DNA from: Comamonas testosteroni
Lineage (GTDB): Bacteria; Pseudomonadota; Gammaproteobacteria; Burkholderiales; Burkholderiaceae_C
Length of the DNA: 64,000 bases
Assembly: GCF_000761245.1 (NCBI RefSeq)
Contig: NZ_AWOR01000032.1
Coordinates: forward strand, 112,612 to 176,611
Reading direction: 5' to 3'
Below the pieces are notes generated by a model that was not told the DNA's origin, searched no databases, and saw only the letters and a program-made list of their open reading frames with translations. Positions 17,719 through 26,525 of this stretch are shown here, in pieces; the stretch's first letter is position 1; every line of letters starts with the position of its first letter. A program made the position numbers and the translations under genes.

Positions 17719-19112
17719 TGAGAAAGTGCCTTGGCGGGTAGTTCGGCAGCCGCCCGCACTCGGCTGGGCGGGAAGGTGACGGCGAATTCCGAGCCCTTGC
17801 CCAGCTCACTCTCGATACTGAGCCTGGCGCCATGGCGCTGCAGCACATGCTTGACGATGGCCAGCCCCAGGCCGGTTCCGCCCGTGTCGCGTGAGCGGCT
17901 GCGATCCACGCGATAAAAGCGCTCCGTCAGACGCGACACATGCTTTTCGTCGATGCCGGGGCCGGAGTCCTTGACGGCAAAGCGGGCCGATCCATCGGGC
18001 AGCAGTTGCCAGCGCACATCAATCTGCCCGCCTGCCGGCGTGTAGCGCATGGCATTGGCCAGCAGATTGGAAAACGCACTGTGCAGTTCTGCGCTCGCAC
18101 CTGCCAGATCTCCGGCCTGCCTGAGCGCCTGCTCATCAGGAAAGTTCAGCACATGAGGTTTGGCCTGCTTGCGCGTCAAGGCATTGGACAGGCCACGAGC
18201 CTCGTTCTCACAGCGATTGAGCAGTTGCGCCACCGACACCCAGTCATTGTTGCTGGGCAGCGGGCTTCCCTCCAGGCGCGACAAGGTCAGCAAGTCCTCG
18301 ACCAGATGCTGCATGCGCTCGGCCTGCTGGGCCATCAGCTCCAGATAGCGCCTTCGCTCGTCTTCCTCAAGCGGCAGGTTCTGCAGGGTCTCGACAAAAC
18401 CGGCCAGCACGGTCAGAGGCGTGCGGATTTCGTGGGAGACATTGGCCACGAAGTCACGGCGCATGGCTTCGGCCTGCTCCAGCGCCGTCACATCGCGCGC
18501 CAGCAGCAGCTTGCGTCCCTCGCCATAGCCATAGAGCTGCACCGACAGCTTGACCGGCCGCGAAGGCGTGCTTTCGCGCCCCTGCATGACCAGATCATGG
18601 CTGAAGTCCTGCGCTGCAAAATAGGCACTGAACTGGGGATCTCGCACCAGGTTACCGATGCTTTGCAGCACATCGCGCTCGGCGTCAAAGCCGAATTGCT
18701 TGGCGGAAATCTGATTGCACCATTCGATGCGGCCCTGTGCATCGAGCAGCACCACACCATTGGGACTGGCCTGCAAGGCAGACAGAATGTCATTGAGCCG
18801 CTGGTCGCCCTGCTGCACCTGCTGCACGCTCTGACGAATCCAGCGGCGCATGCGCACGCTGGCCTCGCCCCAGATACCTGCCAGGTTGGGCACTGCGCCC
18901 AGCTCCGACTGACGCAGCCAGTGCAGCAGACGCGCGCCATTCCAGCTGTCCACCAGCCACCATATCCAGCCGCCGATCAAGGCTCCCGTCATGGCCGCCA
19001 CGCATTGCTGCAGCGCCGTCGCACCGGGTGCAACGAGATAGGCCCACAGCAGCCATACCACCACGGCTGCCGCGAGCTGAGAAGCCAACAATCGAAAACC
19101 ACGCCACCCCAT
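17715..19112 (-). CDS. phoR: Phosphate regulon sensor histidine kinase PhoR
   Basis: 465 residues. Two N-terminal membrane helices (about 10-55), a PAS domain (about 105-205; SPNGVVLLDAQGRIEWCN), a HisKA domain with H-box NVSHEIRTPLTVL, and an ATPase domain with N-box NLLANAMRYTP, G1 KDSGPGIDEKH and G2 GGTGLGLAIVKH. It phosphorylates PhoB when phosphate is low and is silenced through PstSCAB-PhoU when phosphate is plentiful. The gene follows phoB by 66 bases and is the last of the seven-gene phosphate operon. Length and domain order match E. coli PhoR with a slightly longer N-terminus. Confidence 0.95.
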   Translation of the reverse strand: MGWRGFRLLASQLAAAVVVWLLWAYLVAPGATALQQCVAAMTGALIGGWIWWLVDSWNGARLLHWLRQSELGAVPNLAGIWGEASVRMRRWIRQSVQQVQQGDQRLNDILSALQASPNGVVLLDAQGRIEWCNQISAKQFGFDAERDVLQSIGNLVRDPQFSAYFAAQDFSHDLVMQGRESTPSRPVKLSVQLYGYGEGRKLLLARDVTALEQAEAMRRDFVANVSHEIRTPLTVLAGFVETLQNLPLEEDERRRYLELMAQQAERMQHLVEDLLTLSRLEGSPLPSNNDWVSVAQLLNRCENEARGLSNALTRKQAKPHVLNFPDEQALRQAGDLAGASAELHSAFSNLLANAMRYTPAGGQIDVRWQLLPDGSARFAVKDSGPGIDEKHVSRLTERFYRVDRSRSRDTGGTGLGLAIVKHVLQRHGARLSIESELGKGSEFAVTFPPSRVRAAAELPAKALSH

Positions 19113-19178
19113 ATTTGCTTTCAGTTGTGATTTTTGACGACCCAGCCAGGCCGGGCCGAGGTTCGGGGGGAAGTGCTG

Positions 19179-19874
19179 TCAGGCCATGGCCTGGGCGCTG
19201 AAACGGTAGCCCGCACCGCGCACGGTCTCAATCAGAACACCCGCCACACCCAGCGATTCTCGCAAGCGCTTGACGTGCACATCCACGGTGCGCTCTTCAA
19301 TGAAGACATGATCGCCCCAGACCTTGTCGAGCAACTGCGCACGGCTGTGCACACGCTCGGGGTGCTTCATCAGATAGTTGAGCAGCTTGAACTCGGTGGG
19401 ACCGATCTTGAGCAGATCGCCCTGCCAGCTCACACGGTGGGCCGCGGCATCCAGCACCAGCTCGCCAATGCTGACCTTGTCCTGCACCTGCTCAGGCGCA
19501 CGGCGGCGCAGCACGGCACGAATTCGGGCCAGCAGCTCCTGAGTGGAGAAAGGCTTGGTGATGTAGTCATCCGCTCCGGCATCCAGGCCCGCCACCTTGT
19601 CGGGCTCATCGCCACGCGCCGTCAACATGAGAATGGGCACGGCCTTGGTGCGGCTGTCGGCACGCCATTTGCGGGCCAGAGACAGACCGCTGGCCCCGGG
19701 TAGCATCCAGTCGAGCAAGATCACGTCGGGCAGCACGGCATCAAGCTCGCGCTGCGCCGAAACACCGTCTTCCGCCCAGACGGGCTGGAAGCCGTTATGC
19801 CTCAAATTGACCGCGATCAACTCTGCAATCGCAGGTTCGTCCTCCACGATGAGGACCATGGGCATCTTCTTCAT
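19179..19874 (-). CDS. phoB: Phosphate regulon response regulator PhoB
   Basis: 231 residues. The N-terminal receiver domain shows the acidic pair (VEDEP), phosphorylation site Asp in ILLDWMLPG near residue 57 and the switch Lys region (TKPFS). The C-terminal OmpR-type winged helix (about 130-231) contains LKIGPTEFKLLNYLMKHPERV and the VDVHVKRLRESL recognition segment. Phospho-PhoB binds 11-bp-period direct repeats (Pho boxes), and matching sites lie upstream of pstS and ppk in this window. It follows phoU by 18 bases and precedes phoR. Confidence 0.96.
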   Translation of the reverse strand: MKKMPMVLIVEDEPAIAELIAVNLRHNGFQPVWAEDGVSAQRELDAVLPDVILLDWMLPGASGLSLARKWRADSRTKAVPILMLTARGDEPDKVAGLDAGADDYITKPFSTQELLARIRAVLRRRAPEQVQDKVSIGELVLDAAAHRVSWQGDLLKIGPTEFKLLNYLMKHPERVHSRAQLLDKVWGDHVFIEERTVDVHVKRLRESLGVAGVLIETVRGAGYRFSAQAMA

Positions 19875-19892
19875 CCCTGAGTAGCCTCCGTT

Positions 19893-20594
19893 TTACAACA
19901 CCGCAGATTCGATTTCAGCCATGGTCTGATGGCGCACATCCTTGCCCTCGACCAGGTAGATGATCAGCTCGGCCACGTTCTTGGAGTGGTCGCCGATACG
20001 CTCGATGGCCTTGGCCAGGAACAGCAGGTCCAGACTGGCGGAGATGGTGCGCGGATCTTCCATCATGTAGGTGATGAGCTTGCGCACAAAACCATCGAAC
20101 TCCTCGTCGATCAGATCGTCTTCACGCAAGATGGCAACCGCCGCCTTGGTGTCCAGTCGGGCAAAGGCATCCAGGGTCTTGCGCAGCAGCTCGGAAGCCA
20201 TCTGGGCAGCCATGCGCAACTCGCCGCTGGGCAGCGAACGGGCAGCACCGCTTTCGATGATGGACTTGACCATACGGGCCATCTTGCAGGCTTCGTCGCC
20301 CATGCGCTCCAGGTTGGCCGTGGCCTTGGAGAAGGCGATCAGCAGGCGCAGGTCGCGGGCCGTGGGCTGGCGGCGCGCAATGATGGACGACAGCTCATGG
20401 TCGATCTCGACCTCCATGGCGTTGACGCGCTGCTCGGTGCTGATGACCTGCTCAACCGCCTCGGTGCTGAAACTGGTCAGTGCATAGACGGCATTGCTGA
20501 TCTGCGACTCGACCAGACCGCCAAGCTCCATGACGCGGGCCGAGACACGATTGAGTTCGGAGTCGAACTGCGTGGACAAATGTTTTTCTGTCAT
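19893..20594 (-). CDS. phoU: Phosphate signalling protein PhoU
   Basis: 233 residues forming two three-helix bundles with the paired metal-binding motifs characteristic of PhoU (ERMGDEACKMARM near residue 95 and ERIGDHSKNVAELIIY near residue 195). It links the Pst transporter to PhoR so that kinase activity is repressed when phosphate is abundant. It lies 10 bases after pstB and 18 before phoB. Start ATG at 20594. Confidence 0.96.
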   Translation of the reverse strand: MTEKHLSTQFDSELNRVSARVMELGGLVESQISNAVYALTSFSTEAVEQVISTEQRVNAMEVEIDHELSSIIARRQPTARDLRLLIAFSKATANLERMGDEACKMARMVKSIIESGAARSLPSGELRMAAQMASELLRKTLDAFARLDTKAAVAILREDDLIDEEFDGFVRKLITYMMEDPRTISASLDLLFLAKAIERIGDHSKNVAELIIYLVEGKDVRHQTMAEIESAVL

Positions 20595-20604
20595 TTTTAA
20601 GTCC

Positions 20605-21381
20605 TTAGCCGAAGCGGCCTGTGATGTAGTCTTCCGTTTCCTTGCGCTGGGGCTTGAAGAACATTTTTTCGGTGTCGCCGAACTCCACCAGATCCCCCAG
20701 ATACATATAGGCCGTGTAATCGCTGCAACGGGCGGCCTGCTGCATGTTGTGTGTCACGATGACCACGGTGTAGTCGTTCTTCAGCTCCGCAATCAGCTCC
20801 TCGATCTTGGCCGTGGAGATGGGGTCCAGCGCCGAGCAGGGCTCGTCCAGCAGCAGCACCTCGGGCTTGATGGCAATGCCGCGCGCGATACACAGACGCT
20901 GCTGCTGACCGCCAGACAAGCCCGATCCGCTTTGCTGCAGCTTGTCCTTGACTTCATTCCACAGCGCAGCCTTGCGCAGTGCCCACTCCACGCGGTCATC
21001 CATGTCCGAGGCGTTGAGACTCTCGAACAGCTTCACGCCGAAAGCGATGTTGTCATAGATGGACATCGGGAACGGCGTGGGCTTCTGGAACACCATGCCG
21101 ACCTTGGCACGAATCAGTGCCACATCCTGCTTGCTGGTCAGCAGGTTGTCGCCGTCCAGCATGATCTGACCTTCGGCGCGCTGCTCGGGATAGAGCTCGA
21201 ACATGCGGTTGAACGTGCGCAGCAGCGTGGACTTGCCGCAGCCCGAGGGGCCGATGAAGGCCGTGACCTTCTTCTCGGGAATATCGAGATTGATGTTTTT
21301 CAGCGCGTGAAACTTGCCGTAGTAGAAGTTCAGGTCGCGCACGGCCAGCTTGATGTTGGCGGGAGCAGTGGTTGCAGTCAT
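20605..21381 (-). CDS. pstB: Phosphate ABC transporter ATPase PstB
   Basis: 258 residues. Walker [13 protein letters not shown], signature [12 protein letters not shown], Walker [14 protein letters not shown] and the switch His in VIVTHNMQQ are intact. It powers high-affinity phosphate import with PstA and PstC. The C-terminus ([18 protein letters not shown]) is family-typical. Gene spacing to pstA is 17 bases and to phoU 10 bases. Confidence 0.97.
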   Translation of the reverse strand: MTATTAPANIKLAVRDLNFYYGKFHALKNINLDIPEKKVTAFIGPSGCGKSTLLRTFNRMFELYPEQRAEGQIMLDGDNLLTSKQDVALIRAKVGMVFQKPTPFPMSIYDNIAFGVKLFESLNASDMDDRVEWALRKAALWNEVKDKLQQSGSGLSGGQQQRLCIARGIAIKPEVLLLDEPCSALDPISTAKIEELIAELKNDYTVVIVTHNMQQAARCSDYTAYMYLGDLVEFGDTEKMFFKPQRKETEDYITGRFG

Positions 21382-21398
21382 GATCTTGAACTTTCGAA

Positions 21399-22289
21399 TT
21401 ACTTCTGGCGGGTGATGAAACGCGCCAGGATATTCAGACCCAGCACAGCCATAGTGATAAGGAAGACACCGGCCCAGGCCAGTTGCTGCCAGTTCTCATA
21501 CGGGCTCATGGCAAATTTGAAGATGGTGACCGGCAGGCTAGCCATGGGCTTGCTCATGTCGGCATTCCAGAACTGGTTGTTCAGAGCCGTGAACAGCAGC
21601 GGAGCGGTCTCGCCAGCAATACGGGCCACGGCCAGCAGCACACCGGTGATCACGCCGGCGCGGGCTGCGCGCAAGGTCACCATGATGATGACCTTCCACT
21701 TGGGCGTACCCAGCGCATAAGCCGCTTCACGCAGGCTGGCGGGAACCAGCACCAGCATGTTTTCCGTGGTACGGATGACCACGGGAATCACGATCAGCGC
21801 CAGCGCGATCACTCCGGCCATGCCGGAGAAGCTCTTGAAGCGCACCACCACCACGGTGTAGACGAACAGACCGATGACGATGGAGGGGGCCGACAGCAAA
21901 ATGTCGTTGACGAAACGCGTGGTGGAAGCCAGCCAGCTCTTTTTGTCGTACTCGGCCAGATAGACGCCGGCCATCACGCCGATCGGCGTGCCCACGAAAG
22001 TAGCCAGCGTCACTATCATCAGCGAGCCCCAGATGGCGTTGGCAATGCCGCCCTCTTCGTTGGGCGGAGGCGTCATCTGCGAAAACAGGGCGAAGTTCAG
22101 ACCGCCCACGCCCTGGCGAATGGTTTCCCAGAGAATCCAGACCAGCCAGAAGACACCGAACAGCATGGCGGCCATGGACAGGGTCAGCGCAACCTGATTG
22201 AGGTGCTTGCGCTTGTTGTATCTGGCCTGACGCACCGCAGCCAGGTCGGCCGCATCGAGCATCTTGGCGGAGGTAGAGGTCGGGCTCAT
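21399..22289 (-). CDS. pstA: Phosphate ABC transporter permease PstA
   Basis: 296 residues with six membrane helices and the ABC permease EAA loop ([24 protein letters not shown], positions about 200-222). Family opening helix at about 33-55. It pairs with PstC to form the phosphate channel. Start ATG at 22289 overlaps the pstC stop by 4 bases. Confidence 0.96.
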   Translation of the reverse strand: MSPTSTSAKMLDAADLAAVRQARYNKRKHLNQVALTLSMAAMLFGVFWLVWILWETIRQGVGGLNFALFSQMTPPPNEEGGIANAIWGSLMIVTLATFVGTPIGVMAGVYLAEYDKKSWLASTTRFVNDILLSAPSIVIGLFVYTVVVVRFKSFSGMAGVIALALIVIPVVIRTTENMLVLVPASLREAAYALGTPKWKVIIMVTLRAARAGVITGVLLAVARIAGETAPLLFTALNNQFWNADMSKPMASLPVTIFKFAMSPYENWQQLAWAGVFLITMAVLGLNILARFITRQK

Positions 22290-23311
22290 GAGCGGGCTCC
22301 TTCGTTCTTCTGCAGGCGGTTGAGCAGCACCTTGGAGCAGGCCAGCACCACAAAGGTGATGAAGAACAGCACCAGACCCAGATAGATCAGCGATGCCTGA
22401 TGCAGGCCTTCGCCTGCCTCGGCAAACTCATTGGCCAAGGCCGAGGTGATGCTGTTCGCAGCCTCGAACACGGACAGGGAGTTGAGCTGGTTCATGTTGC
22501 CGATCACAAAAGTCACGGCCATGGTCTCGCCCAGTGCGCGGCCCAGGCCCAGCATGACGCCGCCCAGCACGCCGGTCTTGGTATAGGGCAGCACCACTTT
22601 CCAGACCACTTCCCAGGTCGTGGAGCCCAGACCGTAGGCCGACTCCTTGAGCAGCGCCGGCGTGACTTCGAACACATCGCGCATCACGGAGGCGATGAAG
22701 GGGATGATCATGATGGCCAAAATGATGCCGGCCGACAAAATACCGATACCCACGGGAGGGCCGGAGACAAAAGCGCCCAGATAGGGCACGCCGGTCAGCA
22801 GGTTCTGCAAAGGCTGCTGCACATAGGTGGCCAGCACGGGGCCGAACACCATCAGGCCCCACATGCCATAAACAATGGAGGGAACTGCGGCCAGCAACTC
22901 GATGGCAGTGCCCAGAGGACGCTTGAGCCAGGCGGGCGAGAGTTCCGTCAGAAACAGGGCAATACCGAAGCTCACGGGCACTGCAATGATGAGCGCGATG
23001 GCCGACGTGGCCAGCGTGCCGTATATCATGACCAGGCCGCCGTACCGATTCTGGACAGGGTCCCAGACACTGCTGGTCAGAAAGCCCAGACCATATTCCG
23101 CAATGGCGGGCCAGGCGCCGACGATCAGCGAACCCATGATGGCCAGCAGCAGCACCAGCGTCAAAATTGCTGCACTGCGCGCCAGGCCACCAAACAAACG
23201 ATCCGCCATACGTCCCGAGATCATCGGAGCACGTGGCGGAGAAGGAGAGCGTCGCTTGGCAGCATCGGTGGAGGCAGCAGCCAGCGAACTTGAGGGCGAC
23301 GTAGTGGACAC
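22286..23311 (-). CDS. pstC: Phosphate ABC transporter permease PstC
   Basis: 341 residues from GTG 23311, which has AAAGG 7 bases upstream; a longer reading would need a TTG at 23344 inside the intercistronic hairpin and is rejected. The N-terminal ~45 residues are Ser/Ala/Pro/Arg-rich and cytoplasmic. Six helices follow, with the large periplasmic loop [12 protein letters not shown] between helices 1 and 2 and the EAA loop [19 protein letters not shown]. Couples with PstA by a 4-base overlap. Confidence 0.95.
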   Translation of the reverse strand: MSTTSPSSSLAAASTDAAKRRSPSPPRAPMISGRMADRLFGGLARSAAILTLVLLLAIMGSLIVGAWPAIAEYGLGFLTSSVWDPVQNRYGGLVMIYGTLATSAIALIIAVPVSFGIALFLTELSPAWLKRPLGTAIELLAAVPSIVYGMWGLMVFGPVLATYVQQPLQNLLTGVPYLGAFVSGPPVGIGILSAGIILAIMIIPFIASVMRDVFEVTPALLKESAYGLGSTTWEVVWKVVLPYTKTGVLGGVMLGLGRALGETMAVTFVIGNMNQLNSLSVFEAANSITSALANEFAEAGEGLHQASLIYLGLVLFFITFVVLACSKVLLNRLQKNEGARS

Positions 23312-23343
23312 GTGAGCGCCTTTATTCGCAAAGGGTTGAAACA

Positions 23344-23381
23344 AGCAGCGGAGATGCCGTCCGGCACGGCAGTCCGCTGCT
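23344..23381 (-). other. Intercistronic hairpin between pstS and pstC
   Basis: A nested perfect inverted repeat: outer arms AGCAGCGGA / TCCGCTGCT, inner arms TGCCGT / ACGGCA, loop CCGG-like. It begins 17 bases past the pstS stop and has no T-run, so it is more likely an mRNA stabiliser or processing site than a full terminator. That would favour excess PstS over PstCAB, as is common for periplasmic binding proteins. Confidence 0.75.
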
Positions 23382-23397
23382 CACTGATTACAAGGGA

Positions 23398-24429
23398 TTA
23401 CTTGGCGACAACCTTGCCCGAAGTGTCCTTGATGTCGTTCCAGGACTTGTAGATCACGTTCTTGACGGAGTCGGGCATGGGCACGTAGTCCAGATCGGCG
23501 GCAGTCTTGTCACCTTGCTTGTAGGCCCACTCGAAGAACTTCAGCGAAGTGGTGGCCTGGGCGGGCTTGTCCTGAGTCTTGTGCATCAGGATGAAGGTGG
23601 CCGAGGTGATGGGCCAGGCGCTCTTGCCGGGCTGGTTGGTCAGGATCTGGTAGAAGCTCTTGGCCCAGTCGGCACCGGCAGCGGCAGCCTTGAAGGTATC
23701 GTCGTCAGGAGAGACGAATGCGCCTTCCTTGTTCTGCAGCTGCGTGTAGGTCAGCTTGTTTTGCTTCACATAGGCGTACTCGACGTAGCCGATGGAGTTG
23801 GGCAGACGGCCCACAAAGGCGGCAACGCCTTCGTTACCCTTGCCGCCGGCACCGGTGGGCCAGTTCACGGCCGTGCCTTCGCCGACCTTGTCTTTCCACT
23901 CGGTGTTGACCTTGGAGAGGTAGTTGGTGAAGCCGAAGGTGGTGCCGGAGCCGTCGGCGCGGCGCACGGGAGCGATGGCGGCGTCAGGCAGCGCCACACC
24001 GGGGTTCAAAGCCGTGATGGCGGCGTCATTCCACTTTGTGATCTTGCCCAGGTAGATGTCGCCCAGCACCTGGCCCGACAGCTTCAGCTGGCCGGGAGCC
24101 ACGCCTTTGATGTTGACCACGGGAACAATGCCACCGATCACGGTGGGGAACTGCAGCAGGCCCTTCTTCTGCAGCTCTTCATCGGTCAGGGGAGCGTCCG
24201 AGGCACCGAAGTCCACGGTCTTGGCATCGATCTGCTTGACACCGGCGCTGGAGCCCACGGACTGGTAGTTAATCTTGACGCCAGTGGCCTTGTGATAGTC
24301 GGCAGCCCACTTGGAATACAGAGGGGCCGGGAAGCTCGCACCAGCACCTGTGGCTTCCTGGCTGGCGTTGGCAATACCCGCTGCAGACAGAGCACCAGCC
24401 ACCAGAACGTGAATCAAGGACAACTTCAT
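23398..24429 (-). CDS. pstS: Periplasmic phosphate-binding protein PstS
   Basis: 343 residues. A signal peptide of about 22 residues ends at [12 protein letters not shown]. Phosphate-binding elements are present: [34 protein letters not shown] and the [16 protein letters not shown] loop. Start ATG at 24429 has GAGG upstream; a longer frame runs through the promoter region and is rejected. First gene of the pst-pho operon, preceded by a Pho box and -10 candidate. Confidence 0.97.
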   Translation of the reverse strand: MKLSLIHVLVAGALSAAGIANASQEATGAGASFPAPLYSKWAADYHKATGVKINYQSVGSSAGVKQIDAKTVDFGASDAPLTDEELQKKGLLQFPTVIGGIVPVVNIKGVAPGQLKLSGQVLGDIYLGKITKWNDAAITALNPGVALPDAAIAPVRRADGSGTTFGFTNYLSKVNTEWKDKVGEGTAVNWPTGAGGKGNEGVAAFVGRLPNSIGYVEYAYVKQNKLTYTQLQNKEGAFVSPDDDTFKAAAAGADWAKSFYQILTNQPGKSAWPITSATFILMHKTQDKPAQATTSLKFFEWAYKQGDKTAADLDYVPMPDSVKNVIYKSWNDIKDTSGKVVAK

Positions 24430-24483
24430 GAAACGACCTCTTAGGGTTGAAAGATTCGATGGAGTGAACTTTAAAAACCTTTT

Positions 24484-24501
24484 ATGACAAGGTCGTGACA
24501 C
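24484..24501 (-). promoter_or_regulatory. Pho box upstream of pstS
   Basis: Read leftward: GTGTCAC, spacer GACC, TTGTCAT. Two 7-mers at an 11-base period match the PhoB consensus CTGTCAT-N4-CTGTCAT at 11 of 14 positions if C is allowed for T at the last base of a half-site. The box ends 54 bases before the pstS ATG. Confidence 0.85.
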
Positions 24502-24540
24502 GAAAATTTCAAGGCGCAACCGAGTGAAAGAGCTCCCAAG

Positions 24541-24558
24541 CAGTCATGCGAGTGTCAT
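24541..24558 (+). promoter_or_regulatory. Candidate Pho box, ppx-facing orientation
   Basis: Read rightward: CAGTCAT, spacer GCGA, GTGTCAT. The 7+4+7 layout equals the consensus, and each half-site differs at one position. Its orientation suits ppx, but it lies ~310 bases from that start, so it may instead assist pstS cooperatively. Confidence 0.6.
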
Positions 24559-24647
24559 ATTTCATTCGCAAACTGCTGAGCCTTGAGCCGCAGACTCGAC
24601 CCGGGTAACAGCTTGTCGCAAGGCTGAAGTCTGATCGCCGACAATGT

Positions 24648-24676
24648 ATGACATAGTCTGTCACACAGCGTGACAG
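24648..24676 (-). promoter_or_regulatory. Possible distal PhoB site
   Basis: Read leftward, CTGTCAC and ATGTCAT are separated by exactly 22 bases (two 11-base periods), with a poor middle half-site TGTGACA. The same stretch also forms a CTGTCAC...GTGACAG inverted repeat. Weaker than the pstS-proximal box. Confidence 0.4.
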
Positions 24677-24869
24677 CACCCTGGCGGCCCAACCCGGCAA
24701 ATACCTGCAAATACCTGACTTGGCAGAGGTTGAACCCAGCGCCCCACAAGCTCGATGACGGCCCGTATTGCATATTCCACTGCCCAGTGCATGTGTCGCC
24801 AGTTCCATCACGCTCATGCTCTGCCCGTGCCCCAACCCGCATAACAACAACGCATTGATTGGCTCAGAA

Positions 24870-26351
24870 ATGGCTCCTGAATCGCTGCTTGCCGCCGTAG
24901 ACCTTGGCTCCAATAGTTTTCGCCTTGAAATAGGCCGCATCGGCTCGCATCAACGCATCGAGCGTGTGGAATATCTCAAGGAAACCGTACGCCAGGGCAA
25001 CGGCCTGAACTCGCGCCAGGAACTCTCGCGCGAAGCCATGGAACGCGGCTGGGACTGCCTGGCACGCTTTGGCGAGCGCCTCAGGGGCTTCGATGCCACG
25101 CATGTCCGAGCCGTCGCCACCCAGACCCTGCGCGAGGCCCTGAATGCCGACGAATTCGTGACGCGCGGCAGCCAGTTGCTGGGCTTTCCCATCGAAGTCA
25201 TCCCCGGCGAGGAGGAAGCCCGGCTCATCTATCGCGGCGTGGCCAGCTCGCTGCCGCCCAGCCAGCAAAAGCGCCTGGTCATCGACATTGGCGGACGCTC
25301 CACCGAAATCATCATCGGCCAACACAGCCAGCCTCTGCAAGTGGCGTCGTTCGCGCTGGGCAGCGTCTCCTGGAGCAGCCGCTTCTTCAGCGATGGCGCA
25401 TTGAGCAAGGCCAACTTCCAGGCCGCCGTTGCCGCGGCCAAGCAATGCCTGGCCCATGCGCAGTTCGCCTACCCGGGCACGGCCTGGGACTGCGCCTACG
25501 CCTCTTCGGGCACGGCCAATGCCGTGGCCGATGCCCTGACGGCACAGGGCCTGGATGGACAGGTGATCACGCCCGCCAAGCTGCGCCACCTCTACGAGAT
25601 GCTGCTGGACATCGGCCATGTGGAGCGCCTGCGCATGCCGGGCCTCAAGGAAGATCGCCGCCCCGTGGTCGCAGGCGGCATCAGCGTGATGATGGCCGTG
25701 GTCGATCTGCTGGGCATTACCGAGCTGGAAGTCGCCCAGGGCGCACTGCGCCAGGGAGCTTTGCACGACCTGCTCGAGCATGAGCCCCCGGCCGACAAGG
25801 AAGCGGCGGAAGTCGGCGCCCTGCAGCTGGACTTCGGCGTGGACGTACCCCATGCCCAGCGCGTGCAGCGCATCGCCTGCGAGCTGTACCGGCAAATCCT
25901 GCCTGGGGAAAGCGCTACGCAGAACCCCCAGGCCCTGGCCATTGCGGCGCAGCTGCACGAGGTGGGCATGCGCGTGGCACTGAGCAACTACCATCGCCAC
26001 GGCGCCTATATCGTCGAGCATTGCGGTCTGGCCACCTGGGAGCCCGAGCTGCGCCAGCGCATCTGCCAGCTGGTGCTCGGCCACCAGGGCAAGCTGCGCA
26101 AGCTGGAAGACGCCATTGAGCAGCCGCAGCTGGCCCTGCCGCTGATGGCACTGCGCATTGCCGTGCAGTTGAGCCATACCCGCCGCGACCCTGACATGCA
26201 GGGCATACAGATCAAGCGCTCGGGCTCGGAATGCAAGCTCTCCACTCCTTCGGGCTGGATGCTGACCTACCCGCAGTCCGCCCGCCTGCTCGAAGAGGAA
26301 GCCATTGCATGGAGCAAGACGCCCTGGAGCCTCAAGCTACAGCTGCGCTGA
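24870..26351 (+). CDS. ppx: Exopolyphosphatase, Ppx/GppA family
   Basis: 493 residues from ATG 24870. N-terminal actin-like/ASKHA ATPase fold with phosphate-1 motif AAVDLGSNSFRLEIGRI, RAVATQTLREALN and phosphate-2 motif LVIDIGGRSTEIIIG, then a C-terminal HD-like helical domain. It removes terminal phosphates from polyphosphate, or may act on pppGpp. Convergent with ppk and divergent from pstS, so the polyphosphate synthesis and breakdown genes sit beside the phosphate importer. Upstream frame extension to 24768 lacks family similarity. The ribosome site is weak. Confidence 0.93.
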   Translation: MAPESLLAAVDLGSNSFRLEIGRIGSHQRIERVEYLKETVRQGNGLNSRQELSREAMERGWDCLARFGERLRGFDATHVRAVATQTLREALNADEFVTRGSQLLGFPIEVIPGEEEARLIYRGVASSLPPSQQKRLVIDIGGRSTEIIIGQHSQPLQVASFALGSVSWSSRFFSDGALSKANFQAAVAAAKQCLAHAQFAYPGTAWDCAYASSGTANAVADALTAQGLDGQVITPAKLRHLYEMLLDIGHVERLRMPGLKEDRRPVVAGGISVMMAVVDLLGITELEVAQGALRQGALHDLLEHEPPADKEAAEVGALQLDFGVDVPHAQRVQRIACELYRQILPGESATQNPQALAIAAQLHEVGMRVALSNYHRHGAYIVEHCGLATWEPELRQRICQLVLGHQGKLRKLEDAIEQPQLALPLMALRIAVQLSHTRRDPDMQGIQIKRSGSECKLSTPSGWMLTYPQSARLLEEEAIAWSKTPWSLKLQLR

Positions 26352-26386
26352 TATCACCAGACAGGCCGTCGCGGCCTGCAAAAGGC

Positions 26387-26414
26387 AAAGGGACTGCGAG
26401 GCAGTCCCTTTTTT
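26387..26414 (+). terminator. Rho-independent terminator after ppx
   Basis: Stem GGGACTGC / GCAGTCCC with a 3-base loop and a run of six T. 35 bases past the ppx stop. Confidence 0.92.
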
Positions 26415-26426
26415 GCATTCGGTCTT

Positions 26427-26521
26427 CAAAAAGAGAGCTGTAAGCGCCTATCAGATAAAGATTTCAGCATGAAAAGTATCTGAAATCCTTTACTACCAAG
26501 CGCAACCAGCTCCTTATTTGA
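26427..26521. repeat. Dispersed ~90-bp palindromic repeat, spacer copy (ppx / ppk)
   Basis: The cleanest copy of the family. Left end GAGCTGTAAGCGC pairs with the right end GCGCAACCAGCTC as an imperfect terminal inverted repeat. The inner part holds TTTCAGCATGAAAAGTATCTGAAA, itself partly palindromic (described here in overlapping pieces: TTTCAG ... CTGAAA). It ends five bases before the ppk stop codon. Confidence 0.8.
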
Positions 26522-26525
26522 TAAC

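Larger units (their letters stand above)
24430..24869. other. 440-bp divergent regulatory region, pstS / ppx
   Basis: No supported coding sequence, although several frames stay open. It contains three candidate PhoB-binding sites (separate entries), one of them perfectly placed for the leftward pstS promoter. The right-hand ~190 bases leading to ppx carry no obvious -35/-10 or ribosome site. A leftward -10-like TAAAGT (24468-24473) lies 10 bases beyond the pstS-proximal Pho box, the spacing expected when PhoB replaces the -35 element. Confidence 0.7.

Noticed and set aside
24509..24940. Leftward open frames in the pstS-ppx gap
   Set aside because: No family similarity or ribosome site, and they run through the Pho-box region.
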